Shown: in pieces, positions 8,498-17,523 of the stretch | Layout: each line of letters starts with the position of its first letter | Position numbering within the stretch: position 1 is the stretch's first letter | Origin: Nocardioides marmorisolisilvae | Lineage (GTDB): Bacteria > Actinomycetota > Actinomycetes > Propionibacteriales > Nocardioidaceae | Reading direction: 5' to 3' | NCBI RefSeq assembly: GCF_003725775.1 | Contig: NZ_RJSG01000002.1 | Coordinates: 1,544,804 to 1,608,803 of the forward strand | DNA length: 64,000 bases | Program-made: the position numbers and the translations under genes | The notes under the pieces: generated by a model | What the model saw: only the letters and a program-made list of their open reading frames with translations | What the model was told of the DNA's origin: nothing | The model's database searches: none

Positions 8498-9079
8498 TCA
8501 GGCCTGGGTGCTCGCCGACAGGATCTCGGCGAACGCGAGCAGCCGGTCGACCGCGTCCTGGCCGTCGGCGGCCGAGCTGACCCGGATCGAGAAGTCGTCG
8601 GAGGCGAGCACCCCGGTGTAGCCGTGGTCGGCCTCGCACTGCGGGTCCGAGCAGGCGGCCGGCTCGAGGTCGATCCGGTTGATGCCGCCCCAGCCGATCG
8701 TCAGCACGGCCTCGGCAGGTGCCGGGCTGCTGGTGACCTTGGCCGGGTTGGCGACCATCCGGTTCACCACCACGGACTTCACGCTGTCGAGCTTGACCGC
8801 CTCGGTCGAGGTCGAGGTGTACGGCTCCGGGAGCAGGTCGTCCGGCTCGTGCTCGTCGGTGTGGCACAGGATGAGGCGCGACGGGGTCAGCACCACCACG
8901 GTGATGTGCCGGCGTACCTCGTCGCGGTCGATCGTGGGCTCGTGGTGCACCAGGAAGGAGACGACGCGCTCACCGGCCACGGCGGCCTCGACGCCCGAAC
9001 GGACCACCGTCGGGTAGTAGCCGCTCTTCTCGATCGCAACACCGAGGTCGGCGGCCTGGTCTTCGGACGTCACGCTCAT
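8498..9079 (-). CDS. DUF5998 family protein
   Basis: A 193-residue cytoplasmic protein conserved in actinobacteria and of unknown function. Visible features are an N-terminal region that includes HHEPTIDRDEVRRHITVVVL, a beta-rich core, and CSDPQCEADHGYTG near residue 143, which may be a metal or redox motif. Only 13 bp separate it from the downstream AP-superfamily gene, and 24 bp separate it from the upstream acetyltransferase fusion, so all three are probably one operon. Confidence 0.82.
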   Translation of the reverse strand: MSVTSEDQAADLGVAIEKSGYYPTVVRSGVEAAVAGERVVSFLVHHEPTIDRDEVRRHITVVVLTPSRLILCHTDEHEPDDLLPEPYTSTSTEAVKLDSVKSVVVNRMVANPAKVTSSPAPAEAVLTIGWGGINRIDLEPAACSDPQCEADHGYTGVLASDDFSIRVSSAADGQDAVDRLLAFAEILSASTQA

Positions 9080-9103
9080 GGGTCGCAGTCTGTCACGCGC
9101 CCG

Positions 9104-11806
9104 TCAGTCGGGGAGGGTGTCCCCCGGGTGCACGTTGAGGCGGCGGGTGAACCAGTCCGAGCGCGGGTCGACGACCGGCTCGAAGCGGATCGCGGCGTCC
9201 AGCACGGCGACACCGTTCGTGGTCGCGTGCACCAGGCTGAGGTCGAGCGCAGCGACCTGCTGGAGGTCGTTCTTGAGGTGGGCGACCCGGCGGAACAGGT
9301 CCTCCACGGCGTCCACGTCGACGGCCTCGCTACCGCGGTGGCCGAAGAGCAACGGTGCCGCCTTGATCGAGCGCACCGCTTCGGCTGCGTCCTGACCGGT
9401 GATCGGCGGGATCCGGTAGGCCTTGTCCCCGACCAGCTCGGTGATCGCCCCCGAGATCGAGAACGAGACGGCCGGACCGAACAGCGGGTCCTCCAGGCCG
9501 TCCATCCGCACCGGTACGCCGGGCGGCGCGGTGCGCATCACCACGAAGGCCGCGTCGGTGATCGAGGGCACCGTCTTGGCCAGCGACTCGAAGGCGTGCC
9601 GCATCTCGTCGGCATCAGCGATGTTGCGCCAGACGTAGCCGAGGTCGGGGCGCTGGCGCAGCGGCTCCGCGGTCGCCTTGAGGACCGCGTCCCATCCGAG
9701 CAGGTCGGCGGCGCGCACGGCTTCCTCGGCGCTGTTGACCGCGATCCGGTCCCAGAGCGTGATGCCGTAGTGACCGAGCAGCTCCTTGCACTCGGCGAAG
9801 GTGAGGTCGCGGCCCTGCGGCGAGTGCATCAACAGCTCGGCGAGCATCCGGGCGGCCGCGTCGTGGTCGACGTCCTCGAGCAGCTCGTCGGCATCGGGCT
9901 GCCGGTCGAGCCAGTGGTTGTACTCGCAGACCCGGGACAGCGCCCGGACCGCCTGCTCGACGGCCGGGTAGGAGGGCACCGAGCCGCGGCCGGCGGTGTT
10001 GCCGGCCAGGTCGGGCACCCGCAGCAGCTCGGGAACGCCCTCGCGGCCGAGGAAGGTTGCCACGATCGGCTTGTCCGACTGCTCGGAGACCGCGGCCAAG
10101 GCGTTCGCGACCTCGGCGCCGCCGGCGTTGAGCGGCGGGATGTAGATGACCACGAGGCCGTCGACCTCGGGATCGTCGATGACCTTGTCCAGGGCGGTCT
10201 CGAAGTCCTCGGCGCCGGCCTCGGCGCCCAGGGCCACCGACCGGGTGACCTCCAGCCCGCTGGCAGCCGCGGCGTCGGCGGCGAGCAGGCCGAGCGCGTC
10301 GGAGTTCCCGACGACGGCGACGCGAGGTCCGCGCGGCAGCGGCTGGTGGGCGAGCAGCTGGGCGACGTCGAACATCTCGTCCAGGGTGTCGACCTGGATC
10401 ACGCCGGCCTGGCGGAACATCGCGTCGACCGCGGCCTGGGGTGCCTCGATGGATCGGACCACGTGGCCCATCGGGACACCTTGGGTGGTCCGACCCGAAC
10501 GCACCGCGATCACCGGCTTGTTGCGCGAGACCCGGCGGGCGATGCGGGAGAACTTGCGCGGGTTACCGATCGACTCCAGGTAGAGCAGGACGACCTCGGT
10601 GCTCTCGTCCTCCTCCCAGTACTGGAGCAGGTCGTTGCCCGAGACGTCGGCGCGGTTACCGGCGCTGACGAACGTCGACAGACCCAGGCCGCGGCCCTGG
10701 ACCTTCTCGAGGATGGCCGAGCCGAGCGCGCCGGACTGGCAGAAGAACCCGGCCCGTCCGCGCGGCGGCATGATCGGCGAGAGGGAGGCGTTCAGCGAGA
10801 CGTCGGCCGCGGTGTTGATGATGCCGAGCGCGTTCGGGCCGATCAGCCGCAGGCCGTACGAGCGGGCCAGGCCGACCAGGCGACGCTGGCGCTGCCGGCC
10901 GTCCTCACCGGTCTCGGCGAAGCCGGAGGAGATGACGATCAGGCCGTGCACGCCCTTGGCCGCACAGTCCAGGACGACGTCCTGCACCGCGTCTGCCGGG
11001 ACCGCCACGATCGCGACGTCGACGTCGTCGGGGATGTCGCCCACCCGCGCGTACGCCGGCATCCCGGCCACCGCGTCGGCGGTCGGGTTCACCACGTAGA
11101 CCTTGCCGGCGTAGTCACCGAGCACGAGGTTGCGCACCAGGGCGGCACCGATGGTGTCCGAGCGGCGGGAGGCTCCGATCACCGCGACGCTGCGCGCCGA
11201 GAGGAACGCCTCGATGGATGCAGCCTCGGCCCGGTGCTCGCGGGCGGCCATCACACCCATCGCGGTGTCGGTCGGGTCGATGTTGAACTCGAGGTGCATG
11301 ACGCCCTCGTCCCAACCGCCCATCACCTGGTAGCCCTGCTCGTAGAAGACCTGGAGCATCCGCTGGTTGTCCGGCAGCACCTCGGCGGTGAACCGGTGGA
11401 CGTCGCGCTCGCGGGCTGCCTGGGCGAGGTGCTCGAGCAGCAGCTGGCCCATGCCGCGGCCCTGGTGGGCGTCCTGGACCAGGAAGGCGACCTCGGCCTC
11501 ACCGGGTGCGACCAGCTCGTAGCTGGCGATCGCCAGGATCTTCTCGGCGACGGTCAGCACGAACGCGACCCGGCTGTGGTGGTCGACGTTGGTGATCCGG
11601 TGCAGGTCCTTCTCCGAGAGCGTCGGCATCGGGGAGAAGAACCGGAAGTACTTCGACTGGTCCGAGACGTCGGCGTAGAAGGTGACCAGACCCTCGGAAT
11701 CGCTGGGCATGATCGGGCGCATGTGCGCGGTCCGACCGTCGCGGAGCACGACATCGGCCTCCCAGTGGGCCGGCCAGGCCGGAGAGGTGGGTTCAGCCGC
11801 GGTCAC
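9104..11806 (-). CDS. GNAT acetyltransferase fused to NDP-forming acyl-CoA synthetase
   Basis: A 900-residue fusion. Residues 1 to about 180 are a GNAT lysine acetyltransferase with the acetyl-CoA loop QGRGMGQ near 113-119. About 196-330 is a CoA-binding Rossmann domain (VAVIGASRRSDTIG), about 330-480 a succinyl-CoA-ligase-like domain with FFCQSGALG, and about 670-900 an ATP-grasp domain. Known relatives are Pat-type protein acetyltransferases that modify acyl-CoA synthetases. In them the ligase-like part often acts as an acyl-CoA or nucleotide sensor. The putative target enzymes in this window include the ligases at 29869 and 53522, but that link is inference. Confidence 0.88.
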   Translation of the reverse strand: MTAAEPTSPAWPAHWEADVVLRDGRTAHMRPIMPSDSEGLVTFYADVSDQSKYFRFFSPMPTLSEKDLHRITNVDHHSRVAFVLTVAEKILAIASYELVAPGEAEVAFLVQDAHQGRGMGQLLLEHLAQAARERDVHRFTAEVLPDNQRMLQVFYEQGYQVMGGWDEGVMHLEFNIDPTDTAMGVMAAREHRAEAASIEAFLSARSVAVIGASRRSDTIGAALVRNLVLGDYAGKVYVVNPTADAVAGMPAYARVGDIPDDVDVAIVAVPADAVQDVVLDCAAKGVHGLIVISSGFAETGEDGRQRQRRLVGLARSYGLRLIGPNALGIINTAADVSLNASLSPIMPPRGRAGFFCQSGALGSAILEKVQGRGLGLSTFVSAGNRADVSGNDLLQYWEEDESTEVVLLYLESIGNPRKFSRIARRVSRNKPVIAVRSGRTTQGVPMGHVVRSIEAPQAAVDAMFRQAGVIQVDTLDEMFDVAQLLAHQPLPRGPRVAVVGNSDALGLLAADAAAASGLEVTRSVALGAEAGAEDFETALDKVIDDPEVDGLVVIYIPPLNAGGAEVANALAAVSEQSDKPIVATFLGREGVPELLRVPDLAGNTAGRGSVPSYPAVEQAVRALSRVCEYNHWLDRQPDADELLEDVDHDAAARMLAELLMHSPQGRDLTFAECKELLGHYGITLWDRIAVNSAEEAVRAADLLGWDAVLKATAEPLRQRPDLGYVWRNIADADEMRHAFESLAKTVPSITDAAFVVMRTAPPGVPVRMDGLEDPLFGPAVSFSISGAITELVGDKAYRIPPITGQDAAEAVRSIKAAPLLFGHRGSEAVDVDAVEDLFRRVAHLKNDLQQVAALDLSLVHATTNGVAVLDAAIRFEPVVDPRSDWFTRRLNVHPGDTLPD

Positions 11807-11842
11807 CCGAGAAATGTACCGGGCTCCGGTGACGGCTGCGTT

Positions 11843-12451
11843 TCAGCGGCGGACCCGGTAGCTCAGGTGCAGCACGCGGTCGCCCTGGACGACGACAGGA
11901 TCGTCGAGCAGGCCCTCGGGCAGGACCGCGTCACCGAAGTAGCGCTTGCCCTGACCGAGCAGCACCGGTGCGACGTCGATCGCCACCTCGTCGACGAGAC
12001 CTGCCGCGACCGCCTGACCGCCGACGTCGCCGGCGCAGACCGCGACCGCTCCGTCGCCAGCGAACTCGCGCGCTCGGGCGATCGCGTCCTCGATGCCCGT
12101 CGTCACGAACGTGAACGGCGCATCCTCGGCACTCAGGTGCTCGCTCGGTACCCAGTCGGTCGGTGCCTCGTGGGTGACCACGAAGTCGTGCTCACCGACT
12201 GACGGGACGCCGTTCCACCCGTTGGTGAGGTCGAAGAGGTGCCGACCCATGACGATGGCCCGGCAGGAGTCCCACCACGGCTGCACGTGGTCGGCCGAGG
12301 TCCGCGAGACGTGGAAGGTCCAGCTCCCGCCACCACCGACGAGCTCGATGTCGCCGTTCTCGTACCAGTCGAACAACGGTCCGACCGAGTCGTCCGGTCG
12401 AGCGATGAAGCCATCGAGCGACATGACTGCGTGGGTGAGGACCGTGGCCAT
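11843..12451 (-). CDS. Dihydrofolate reductase family protein (RibD C-terminal type)
   Basis: A 202-residue NADPH-dependent reductase-like protein. The N-terminus TVLTHAVMSLDGFIARPDD is the DHFR/RibD-C signature, followed by GRHLFDL and the C-terminal VDEVAIDVAPVLLGQGKRYF. It is likely a pterin or flavin-type reductase, not the essential DHFR. The ATG at 12451 is preceded by GGAGG at a 7-nt spacing, so I reject the 14-codon upstream extension. A 32-bp palindrome sits 13 bp upstream. Confidence 0.85.
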   Translation of the reverse strand: MATVLTHAVMSLDGFIARPDDSVGPLFDWYENGDIELVGGGGSWTFHVSRTSADHVQPWWDSCRAIVMGRHLFDLTNGWNGVPSVGEHDFVVTHEAPTDWVPSEHLSAEDAPFTFVTTGIEDAIARAREFAGDGAVAVCAGDVGGQAVAAGLVDEVAIDVAPVLLGQGKRYFGDAVLPEGLLDDPVVVQGDRVLHLSYRVRR

Positions 12452-12463
12452 CCGACTACCTCC

Positions 12464-12495
12464 GAGTGTATTCAACCAGTTAGTTGAATACACTC
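12464..12495. promoter_or_regulatory. 32-bp palindromic operator upstream of the DHFR-like gene
   Basis: Perfect 13-bp arms, GAGTGTATTCAAC (12464-12476) and GTTGAATACACTC (12483-12495), around a 6-bp spacer. It sits just upstream of the GGAGG ribosome site of the DHFR-like gene and 81 bp before parC. A dimeric repressor (ArsR, MarR or TetR type) is the likely ligand. No regulator gene is adjacent. Confidence 0.7.
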
Positions 12496-12575
12496 AACGC
12501 GATCCAGCGGGATCCGTCAAGGGTGACGGCGAGCCCCTGCCCCGGATCCCCTTGCCCTGTTGGAAGAATGCGCCC

Positions 12576-15029
12576 ATGGCACGGCGTACCGCAGCACCCC
12601 CTGAGGAATTCGAAGAACACATCGTCGACATCGACGTCGGCGACGAGATGAGGTCGAGCTTCCTCGAGTACGCCTACTCGGTCATCTACTCCCGCGCCCT
12701 CCCGGACGCCCGCGACGGGCTGAAGCCGGTGCAGCGCCGGATCCTCTTCTCGATGCACGACATGGGCCTGCGCCCCGACCGCGGCCACGTGAAGTCCTCC
12801 CGCGTCGTCGGCGAGACGATGGGTCGGTTCCACCCGCACGGCGACACCGCGATCTACGACGCGCTCGTGCGCCAGGCTCAGGCCTGGTCGCTGCGGCTGC
12901 CCACCATCGACGGCCACGGAAACTTCGGTTCGCCCGACGACCCGCCGGCGGCGATGCGATACACCGAGTGCCGGATGGCGCCGGCCGCGGTCGCGATGAC
13001 CGCCACCATCGACGAGGACACCGTCGACTTCCGGCCGAACTACGACGGCCGCGAGGTCGAGCCGTCGGTGCTCCCGGCCGCGATCCCGCACCTGATCGTG
13101 AACGGTGCCGCCGGCATCGCGGTCGGCATGGCCACCAACATCGCACCGCACAACCTGATCGAGGTGGTGCAGGCGCTGCGGCACCTGATCACCCGCCCGG
13201 ACGCCGACCTGGACGCGCTGATGCGGTTCATCCCCGGTCCCGACCTGCCCACCGGCGGCAAGATCATCGGCCTGGACGGCGTCCGCGACGCCTACGAGTC
13301 CGGCCGCGGCTCCTTCAAGATGCGCGCGACCGCCCGGATCGAGTCGGTGACGCCGCGTCGCAAGGGCATCGTGGTCACCGAGCTCCCCTACGGAGTCGGC
13401 ACCGAGCGCGTCATCGAGGCGATCAAGAAGCTGGTGCAGTCCAAGAAGCTCCAGGGCATCGCCGACGTGAAGGACCTCACCGACCGCGAGAAGGGCCTGC
13501 GGCTGGTCATCGAGGTCAAGAACGGCTTCCACCCCGAGGCGCTGCTCGAGCAGCTCTACAAGTCCACGCCGATGGAGGACTCGTTCGGCATCAACGCGGT
13601 CGCGCTGGTCGACGGCCAGCCGCGCACCCTCGGCCTCAAGGAGATGCTCGACGTCTTCCTCGGCCACCGGTTCGACGTGGTCCGCCGACGCTCGACGTAC
13701 CGGCGCGGCAAGGCGGCCGACCGGCTGCACCTGGTCGAGGGCCTGCTGCTGGCGATCCTCGACATCGACGAGGTGATCCAGCTGATCCGCGCCAGCGACA
13801 ACGCCGAGGCCGCGCGCGAGCGCCTGATGTCGGTCTTCGACCTGACCGAGATCCAGGCCAACTACATCCTCGACATGCCGCTGCGCCGCCTGACCAAGTT
13901 CTCCAAGATCGAGCTCGACAAGGAGCGCGACGAGCTGGTCGCCACGATCGCTGGTCTCGACGAGATCCTCGGCGACGAGTCGCGGCTGCGGAAGGTCGTC
14001 TCTGACGAGCTCGCCGACGTCGCCAAGACCTACGGCACGCCGCGCCGCACGGTCCTGCTGGAGTCGTCCGGGGTCACTGCGACCGCGACGGCGACCCCGC
14101 TCGAGGTGGCGGACGACCCGTGCTTCGTCTACCTCTCCTCCAGCGGTCTGCTCGCGCGCAGCACCGACGTGGAGGCGCCGGGCGCCGAGGGCGCCCGCAC
14201 CCGCCACGACGTGATCGTCTCGGCGGTGCGCAGCACGGCCCGCGGCGAGGTCGGCGTGCTGACCAGCGCGGGCCGGGTGATCAAGCTCGGGGTTCTCGAC
14301 CTGCCGACACTGCCGAGCACGGCCAGCCACCCGAACCTCCAGGGCGGCGCGCCGGTCGGCGAGTTCCTCACCCTCGACGGGGGTGAGCGGGTCCTCGGGC
14401 TGACCACGTTCGACACCGACTCCCCCGGCCTGGCCCTGGGGACGGCCCAAGGCGTGGTCAAGCGGGTGAACCCCGAGTACCTGTCCAACAAGGACGACTG
14501 GGACGTGATCGCCCTCAAGGACGGCGACGAGGTCGTCGGAGCGCTCCAGCTGAGCACCGGCGAGGAGACGTTGTGCTTCATCACCGATGACGCCCAACTG
14601 CTGCACTTCGGCGCCGCCGGCGTCCGGCCGCAGGGTCGTTCGGGCGGTGGCATCGCCGGCATCAAGCTCGGAGCCGGCGCGAAGGTCGCCTGGTTCGGCG
14701 CGGTCACCGCGGAGGACTCCGTGGTGGTCAGCATCTCCGGGGCTTCCTCGGCGCTGCCCGGCACCGAGTCCGGTTCGGTCAAGGTCACCCCGTTCAGCGA
14801 GTACCCGGCCAAGGGCCGCGCAACCGGCGGAGTCCGGTGCCACCGGTTCCTCAAGGGTGAGGACACCCTGGTCTTCGCCTGGGCCGGCACGGCGCCCGCC
14901 CGTGCTGCCGCCGCCAGCGGTGCCCCGGTCGACCTCCCCGAGGCGAACGGCCGCCGCGACGGCTCCGGTACGCCGGGCAGCCAGCCGGTCACCGCTGCCG
15001 CGGGCCCCGTCCCGACCATGGCAGGCTAG
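12576..15029 (+). CDS. parC: DNA topoisomerase IV subunit A (GyrA/ParC family)
   Basis: The cleavage subunit of a type IIA topoisomerase, 817 residues. The catalytic Tyr129 lies in AMRYTE; the winged-helix and tower elements HVKSSRVVGETMGRFHPHGD and GAAGIAVGMATNIAPHN are intact. The C-terminal half is a degenerate beta-propeller. I prefer ParC over GyrA because parE lies in the same window with the DUF7455 gene, as in the actinobacterial parC-parE-sigA neighbourhood. The start is the ATG at 12576; the frame is open upstream into the palindrome region and is not used. Confidence 0.88.
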   Translation: MARRTAAPPEEFEEHIVDIDVGDEMRSSFLEYAYSVIYSRALPDARDGLKPVQRRILFSMHDMGLRPDRGHVKSSRVVGETMGRFHPHGDTAIYDALVRQAQAWSLRLPTIDGHGNFGSPDDPPAAMRYTECRMAPAAVAMTATIDEDTVDFRPNYDGREVEPSVLPAAIPHLIVNGAAGIAVGMATNIAPHNLIEVVQALRHLITRPDADLDALMRFIPGPDLPTGGKIIGLDGVRDAYESGRGSFKMRATARIESVTPRRKGIVVTELPYGVGTERVIEAIKKLVQSKKLQGIADVKDLTDREKGLRLVIEVKNGFHPEALLEQLYKSTPMEDSFGINAVALVDGQPRTLGLKEMLDVFLGHRFDVVRRRSTYRRGKAADRLHLVEGLLLAILDIDEVIQLIRASDNAEAARERLMSVFDLTEIQANYILDMPLRRLTKFSKIELDKERDELVATIAGLDEILGDESRLRKVVSDELADVAKTYGTPRRTVLLESSGVTATATATPLEVADDPCFVYLSSSGLLARSTDVEAPGAEGARTRHDVIVSAVRSTARGEVGVLTSAGRVIKLGVLDLPTLPSTASHPNLQGGAPVGEFLTLDGGERVLGLTTFDTDSPGLALGTAQGVVKRVNPEYLSNKDDWDVIALKDGDEVVGALQLSTGEETLCFITDDAQLLHFGAAGVRPQGRSGGGIAGIKLGAGAKVAWFGAVTAEDSVVVSISGASSALPGTESGSVKVTPFSEYPAKGRATGGVRCHRFLKGEDTLVFAWAGTAPARAAAASGAPVDLPEANGRRDGSGTPGSQPVTAAAGPVPTMAG

Positions 15030-15034
15030 CGGTC

Positions 15035-15748
15035 ATGACGTTCTCGAAGCCTCGCCGGATCGCGCTCGCCCTGGCTGGCGCAGCCCTGCTCCTGACGACC
15101 GCCGCCTGCGGTGGGAGCGGCGACGGCGGGTCCAAGACCTCTGGCGCCGACATCCAGAAGGTGCTGACCGCGGCGAAGACCCAGTTCGACCAGGCCTCGA
15201 GCGTGAAGTTCACGATGGCCACCGGCTCGACCCCGACGAGCGGGAACGCGGTCCTCGGCGCGAAGGGGACGCTGACCCACCAGCCGGCGTTCAAGGGCGA
15301 CGTGAAGGTGCTCTTCAGCGGATTCAACACCAGCATCCCGGTGGTCTCGGTCGACGGGAAGGTCTACGCCAAGCTGCCGCTGACCCCGTCGTACTCGACG
15401 ATCGACCCGAGCGAGTACGGCGCGCCGGACCCGTCCGACTTCGCCGATCCGGCCAAGGGCATCTCCGGACTGCTGCTCAAGCTGGACGGCGCGAAGCAGA
15501 CCGGCCAGAAGCGGGACGGCAAGATCGTGGTGACCACGTACTCCGGGACCCTGTCCGGCTCGCTGGTCGCGCCGATCATCCCGAGCGCCGACGAGACCGG
15601 GACCTACAAGACGGTCGTCGGCATCGACGGCGACGGCCGCATCACGACCCTGTCGGTCACCGGAGACTTCTTCGCCGGGAGCGGAGACGTCACCTACGAC
15701 CTGACCTTCTACGACTACGGCAAGAACGTCACCATCAAGAAGCCGTGA
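15035..15748 (+). CDS. lprG: LprG/LppX family lipoprotein
   Basis: Exported lipoprotein of 237 residues. Its signal peptide ends in a lipobox (TTAAC) with Cys25, followed by a Gly/Ser linker and the LppX_LprAFG domain (GADIQKVLTAAKTQFDQASSV through the conserved core). Family members bind triacylated lipids in a hydrophobic pocket and shuttle them to the cell envelope. The stop overlaps the start of the MFS gene (GTGA at 15745), reproducing the mycobacterial lprG-p55 arrangement. It follows parC after 5 bp, so read-through from parC is likely. Confidence 0.88.
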   Translation: MTFSKPRRIALALAGAALLLTTAACGGSGDGGSKTSGADIQKVLTAAKTQFDQASSVKFTMATGSTPTSGNAVLGAKGTLTHQPAFKGDVKVLFSGFNTSIPVVSVDGKVYAKLPLTPSYSTIDPSEYGAPDPSDFADPAKGISGLLLKLDGAKQTGQKRDGKIVVTTYSGTLSGSLVAPIIPSADETGTYKTVVGIDGDGRITTLSVTGDFFAGSGDVTYDLTFYDYGKNVTIKKP

Positions 15749-17523
15749 GCGACCCGGTGGCACGACCGCGCGCTGCCCGCACCCTGCTGGCCCTGGCTGC
15801 GGTCGCCGTCGCGTTCGCCGCGGCCGACACCTACGTGGTCGTCCTGTCGCTGCCCGACATGATGGGCTCGGTCGGCCTGAGCGTCGAGGAGCTCCAGCGC
15901 GCGGCACCGATCATCTCCGGCTTCCTGCTCGGCTACGTGGCGATGCTGCCGCTGATCGGCCGGATCGCCGACCTGCGCGGCCGCCTCCCGGTGCTGGTGG
16001 GCTCGTTGCTGATCTTCGGGTTCGGCTCCTTGATCACGGCCGCCGCCTACGACCTGCCGAGCCTGGTGACCGGACGGTTCCTCCAGGGCGTCGGCGGCGG
16101 CGGCCTGGTGCCGGTCACACTGGCTCTGGTGGCCGACATCTACCCGGTCGAGAAGCGCGGGGTGCCGCTCGGCATCGTCGGCGCGGTCCAGGAGCTCGGC
16201 AGCGTCATCGGCCCGCTCTACGGCGCCGTCGTACTGGCGGTCGGCGACTGGCGCGACATCTTCTGGATCAACCTCGCGGTCGGGCTGGTGCTCGCCGCCG
16301 GCATCGCCGCGCTCCCCACCCCCGTGGCCGCACCCGTGGCCGAGTCCGAGCGGTCCCCGCGTCGCCTCGACCCGATCGGCCTGGTCCTCCTGGCCCTCTT
16401 CATCACGGCCCTCCTGCTGGTGATGCGCCAGCCGACCAGCCTGGTCACCTCGGTGCGCTGGGGCGGACCGTTCGTCCCCTTCGGTTCCTCGACGTCGATC
16501 TGGTGGTCCCAGGTCGGCCTGGCCACGATCGGCCTCGGACTGGTCCTGCTCGCCTGGTTGGTGCTCGCCCCGCGTCCGTTCGTCGACGTCCGCGACTGGT
16601 GGCGCACCGCACGGCAGGCCGACCTGACCGGCGCCGGCCTGCTGGCAGTCGCGCTCGGCGGCGTGATCCTCGCCTTCGCCACCGCCGATCCGCAGGTGCA
16701 GGTCTTCTCCGACGCCGGCCCGATCTACCTGGCCGTGGCGGCTGTCGCGGCGATCGGGTTCGGGTTACACCTGCGCCGCGCCGCGTCTCCGCTGATCCCC
16801 CGCGGTGCCTTCGCCCGGATGCCGGCCTGGGGTTCGCTGGCGGTGAGCTTCTTCGTCGGATCGGCGCTGATCGCCGCGCTCGTCGACATCCCGGTCTTCG
16901 CCCGCGTCACCATCTACGGCGATTCGCAGATCAAGGCCGCGCTGGTCCTGGTCGAATTCCTGATCGCACTCCCGGTCGGAGCCGTGGTCGGTGGCTACCT
17001 GAGCCGGAGCCTGCCGGTGGGAGCGATCGCCGCGGCCGGGATGGCGCTTTCGGCCCTCGGGTTCTGGCGGATGAGCGACTGGGGCGTCGACAGCCTGCAC
17101 CACCCGAGCAGCAGCGTCGTCCTGGTGATCGCCGGGCTCGGGTTCGGACTGGCCCTGGCCCCGGTCAACGCGGCGCTGCTCGCGACGACCGATTCCGCGG
17201 TGCACGGCGTCACCAGCGCCCTGCTCGTGGTCAGCCGGATGGTCGGCATGCTGATCGGCATCTCCGCGCTGACGACCATCGGGCTGCGGCGCTACTACGC
17301 GGTCTCGGCCGACTTCCCCGAACCGAGCCAGGTCTGCGGTGGCAAGACCCGCTGCGACGAGTACACCGACCTGCTCCAGGGCGCCGGCGTCCAGCAACTT
17401 CACGCGATCTTCGTCGGGGCGTCGCTGTGCGCGCTGCTCGCCGGCTTGCTCGCTCTCGTACTCTTCCGGGGTGCCGCGACCCGCGGCTCCTCGACCTCCG
17501 CCCTGATCGGGATCGGCTCATGA
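15745..17523 (+). CDS. MFS efflux transporter, P55-like
   Basis: A 592-residue major facilitator with about 14 transmembrane segments, DHA2-like. The loop motif GRIADLRGRLPVLVGS lies after the second helix, and ELGSVIGPLYGAVV is a motif C-like stretch. It partners the LprG-like lipoprotein, as Rv1410c (P55) does in mycobacteria, where the pair transports triacylglycerides to the envelope and affects drug susceptibility. The GTG at 15745 lies in a GTGA overlap with lprG. A later in-frame start would lose the coupling. Confidence 0.86.
   Translation: MSDPVARPRAARTLLALAAVAVAFAAADTYVVVLSLPDMMGSVGLSVEELQRAAPIISGFLLGYVAMLPLIGRIADLRGRLPVLVGSLLIFGFGSLITAAAYDLPSLVTGRFLQGVGGGGLVPVTLALVADIYPVEKRGVPLGIVGAVQELGSVIGPLYGAVVLAVGDWRDIFWINLAVGLVLAAGIAALPTPVAAPVAESERSPRRLDPIGLVLLALFITALLLVMRQPTSLVTSVRWGGPFVPFGSSTSIWWSQVGLATIGLGLVLLAWLVLAPRPFVDVRDWWRTARQADLTGAGLLAVALGGVILAFATADPQVQVFSDAGPIYLAVAAVAAIGFGLHLRRAASPLIPRGAFARMPAWGSLAVSFFVGSALIAALVDIPVFARVTIYGDSQIKAALVLVEFLIALPVGAVVGGYLSRSLPVGAIAAAGMALSALGFWRMSDWGVDSLHHPSSSVVLVIAGLGFGLALAPVNAALLATTDSAVHGVTSALLVVSRMVGMLIGISALTTIGLRRYYAVSADFPEPSQVCGGKTRCDEYTDLLQGAGVQQLHAIFVGASLCALLAGLLALVLFRGAATRGSSTSALIGIGS

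Noticed and set aside
8378-12202. Plus-strand open frame of 1274 codons
   Set aside because: Antisense to the GNAT-ligase fusion, DUF5998 and part of the AP gene; no recognisable domain, and those genes have clear families.
12480-14843. Minus-strand open frame of 787 codons over parC
   Set aside because: Mirror of parC, Asp- and Arg-rich; no family.
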